Origin: Thermoplasmata archaeon | GTDB lineage: Archaea; Thermoplasmatota; Thermoplasmata; Thermoplasmatales; Thermoplasmataceae | Direction: 5' to 3' | NCBI GenBank assembly: GCA_021835185.1 | Contig: JAKBQO010000076.1 | Coordinates: 1 to 6,891, forward strand | Length of the DNA stretch: 6,891 nucleotides | Shown here: positions 5,652 to 6,891 of the stretch, piece after piece | Layout: every line of letters starts with the position of its first letter | Position numbering within the stretch: position 1 is the first letter of the stretch | The notes under the pieces: generated by a model | Told to the model about the DNA's origin: nothing | The model's database searches: none | Seen by the model: the letters and a program-made list of their open reading frames with translations, nothing else | Translations under genes and position numbers: made by a program

Positions 5652-6757
5652 CTATCCACCTCACCGGCTACAGCATCTGTTGAGGCAATAGTAGCGATCA
5701 GGTCTGCAATAAGGCCGCCGCGTGCCATTACAGGGACAACTGCCAGATTCTTAAAAGATGGGCTTCTGGCGTGAATCCTGTATGGTTTTAATCCACCATC
5801 TCCACGTATGAACACGCCGTATTCTCCACTTTCTGATTCAACCCGCGTAAAAACATCGCCCTGCCCTTTTAGTAGAAGCATTGCTGATTTTTTGGCCTTC
5901 GGGTTGAAAAATGGGCCGTCTGGCAGTTTAGCAAGGCATTGTTCAATTATTTTAATCGACTGTCTTAATTCCTCAGCCTTAAGGAGAAATCTTCCTAAAT
6001 TATCCTTGGTATTTGTTACGGGAACATCGAAATTCACCTTATCGTAAAATAAATATGGTGAATCTTTCCTGACGTCGTATGCTATTCCGGATGCCCTTAG
6101 CATTGGTCCAGTAACACCATAATCAAGTGCGACTTCAGGTTCAAGTATGCCTGTTCCCTGGTTCCTCTGCCAGAATACTTCACTGTCCAGGTACATTTTT
6201 ACTATTTCTTCAAGCTTACCCTTGAACCCTGAAATAAATTCTTTGATTTCTTCAATAATTGTATCGTTAAAATCCTGGTAAACTCCGCCTATGCTCATGT
6301 AGTTTACTTCCTGCCTGCCCCCTGAAGCTTCTACAAAAATATTCTGGATTTTTTCCCTTTCATGGAATGTGTGGAAGAACGGCGTAAGCATTCCAAGATC
6401 TAATCCAAGTGCGCCTATGCCGACCATCCTCGCCGCAATACGGCTCAATTCAGCCATGATCATTCTGATCCACTGGGCCCTTTCAGGGACTTCCATGCCC
6501 ATCAGAGTTTCAGCAGCCCTGAGATAGGCAAGTTCCATGTTCATTGCGTCAATGTAATCCATCCTGTCAAAATATATTGTATTATTTGCATAATAACTTA
6601 ATTCGCATATTTTTTCTGCATTTCTGTGGAGATACCCGATAGTTATATCCACATCTTCCACAGTTTCTTCATTTAACTTTACCCTGAATCTGTATATGCC
6701 ATGTGTAGATGGATGGACAGGCCCCACATTCAATTCTATCCAGTGGGACACTACCAT
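5648..6757 (-). CDS. nuoD: NuoD, 49-kDa quinone-site subunit of complex I
   Basis: Peripheral-arm subunit that, with NuoB and NuoH, forms the quinone reduction site. It has 369 residues. The N-terminal GPVHPSTHG (12-20) gives the loop with His15 and His19, and IYFDRMDY (61-68) gives Tyr62 at the position of the tyrosine that binds the quinone head. Further signatures are VPERAQWIRMIMAELSRI (90-107), LDLGMLTPFF (119-128), IGGVYQD (156-162), TGPMLRASGIAYDVRK (216-231) and the C-terminal ASTDAVAGEVDR. The Ni-binding cysteine pairs of related hydrogenases are absent. Between about 280 and 308 it is some 20-25 residues shorter than bacterial or mitochondrial homologues, which largely explains its length. 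Start: the ATG at 6757 has AGGAGG almost touching it. The GTG at 6751 lies 6 bases after the site and may be the true start, two codons shorter. Confidence 0.97.
   Translation of the reverse strand: MVVSHWIELNVGPVHPSTHGIYRFRVKLNEETVEDVDITIGYLHRNAEKICELSYYANNTIYFDRMDYIDAMNMELAYLRAAETLMGMEVPERAQWIRMIMAELSRIAARMVGIGALGLDLGMLTPFFHTFHEREKIQNIFVEASGGRQEVNYMSIGGVYQDFNDTIIEEIKEFISGFKGKLEEIVKMYLDSEVFWQRNQGTGILEPEVALDYGVTGPMLRASGIAYDVRKDSPYLFYDKVNFDVPVTNTKDNLGRFLLKAEELRQSIKIIEQCLAKLPDGPFFNPKAKKSAMLLLKGQGDVFTRVESESGEYGVFIRGDGGLKPYRIHARSPSFKNLAVVPVMARGGLIADLIATIASTDAVAGEVDR
5657..5662 (-). promoter_or_regulatory. Shine-Dalgarno GAGGTG for nuoH inside the nuoD C-terminal codons
   Basis: GAGGTG is followed by GATAG and then the nuoH ATG at 5651. 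The same bases encode Glu-Val of the conserved GEVDR tail of NuoD, so a protein motif and a ribosome binding site share sequence. Confidence 0.7.
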
Positions 6758-6891
6758 CCCTCCTTTTCATCGAAGCTTACGTGCTCTGCTCCACTCTTAT
6801 CCATGCTAACGTACTGAACTTTTTTGAGGTCGTAATCCTTCCTGAGCGGATGGCCAACCCATTCCTCAGGCAACAATATCCTCCTTAGATT
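6751..6891 (-). CDS. nuoC: NuoC, 30-kDa subunit of complex I (C-terminal 46 residues only)
   Basis: The window begins within this gene. The minus-strand frame from 6891 is open for 46 codons and ends in TAG at 6751-6753. It starts NLRRILLPEEWVGHPLRKDY, which is the conserved NuoC end signature (LRRILLPxDWxGHPLRKDY) of the peripheral-arm subunit that binds NuoD and helps to stabilise NuoB. A polar tail of about 26 residues (DLKKVQYVSMDKSGAEHVSF and six more) follows. The gene is separate from nuoD, unlike the fused nuoCD of E. coli. It overlaps the ATG of nuoD by 7 bases, or the alternative GTG by 1 base. The length of the missing N-terminal part cannot be judged here. Confidence 0.93.
   Translation of the reverse strand, partial: NLRRILLPEEWVGHPLRKDYDLKKVQYVSMDKSGAEHVSFDEKEGW
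6758..6764 (-). promoter_or_regulatory. Shine-Dalgarno AGGAGGG before nuoD
   Basis: AAAAGGAGGG ends immediately before the ATG at 6757 and 6 bases before the in-frame GTG at 6751. Normal spacing of about 5-10 bases favours the GTG. The site lies within the last codons of nuoC (Lys-Glu-Gly). Confidence 0.65.

Noticed and set aside
5326..6047. Plus-strand frames opposite nuoH and nuoD (5326-5523, 5808-6047)
   Set aside because: Antisense shadows of conserved coding sequence.
1..6891. Possible promoters, terminators, tRNAs, CRISPR or mobile elements
   Set aside because: Coding sequence is continuous from edge to edge. I saw no intergenic space, direct-repeat array, terminal inverted repeats, or tRNA-like or terminator-like structure that the coding sequence does not explain.

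Overview
The window is a continuous stretch of a minus-strand operon for a complex I (Nuo/Fpo-type) respiratory quinone reductase. Read 5'->3' on the minus strand (right to left) the genes are nuoC (3' end only), nuoD, nuoH, nuoI, nuoJ-N, nuoJ-C, nuoK, nuoL and nuoM (5' part, cut by the left edge). Every gene overlaps or directly abuts the next. No intergenic gap exists, and I see no promoter, terminator, RNA gene, mobile element, repeat array or plus-strand gene.

Organism: the sequence is AT-leaning, with many ATA (Ile) and AGG (Arg) codons and archaeal-type Shine-Dalgarno sites (GGTGAT, GGAGGT, GAGGTG) buried in the preceding genes. nuoD is joined straight to nuoH without nuoEFG, and nuoJ is split in two. 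This combination fits a euryarchaeote, most likely Thermoplasmata (Thermoplasmatales such as Ferroplasma or Picrophilus, or a relative). Methanosarcina-type fpo operons share the gene order and the split J, so the exact lineage is an inference.

Layout: 6751-6891 end of nuoC; 5648-6757 nuoD and 4093-4590 nuoI, the peripheral connecting module with the quinone site and two 4Fe-4S clusters; 4596-5651 nuoH, the membrane anchor and quinone channel; 3634-4096 the two halves of NuoJ; 3338-3637 nuoK; 1461-3344 nuoL and 1-1460 nuoM, two antiporter-like proton-pumping subunits. nuoA and nuoB are expected beyond the right edge and nuoN beyond the left edge. The encoded enzyme should pass electrons from an unidentified donor through NuoI (and NuoB) to a quinone at the NuoD/NuoH interface and pump protons through H/J/K/L/M.

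I did not find a wholly new system. The points worth a second look are residue changes in the proton channels (NuoL Lys to Arg in TM12; NuoM loss of the TM8 Lys and a nearby Arg), an enlarged loop between the two Fe-S motifs of NuoI, the split nuoJ whose second half starts at TTG behind a strong internal Shine-Dalgarno site, and the missing NADH-oxidising module.
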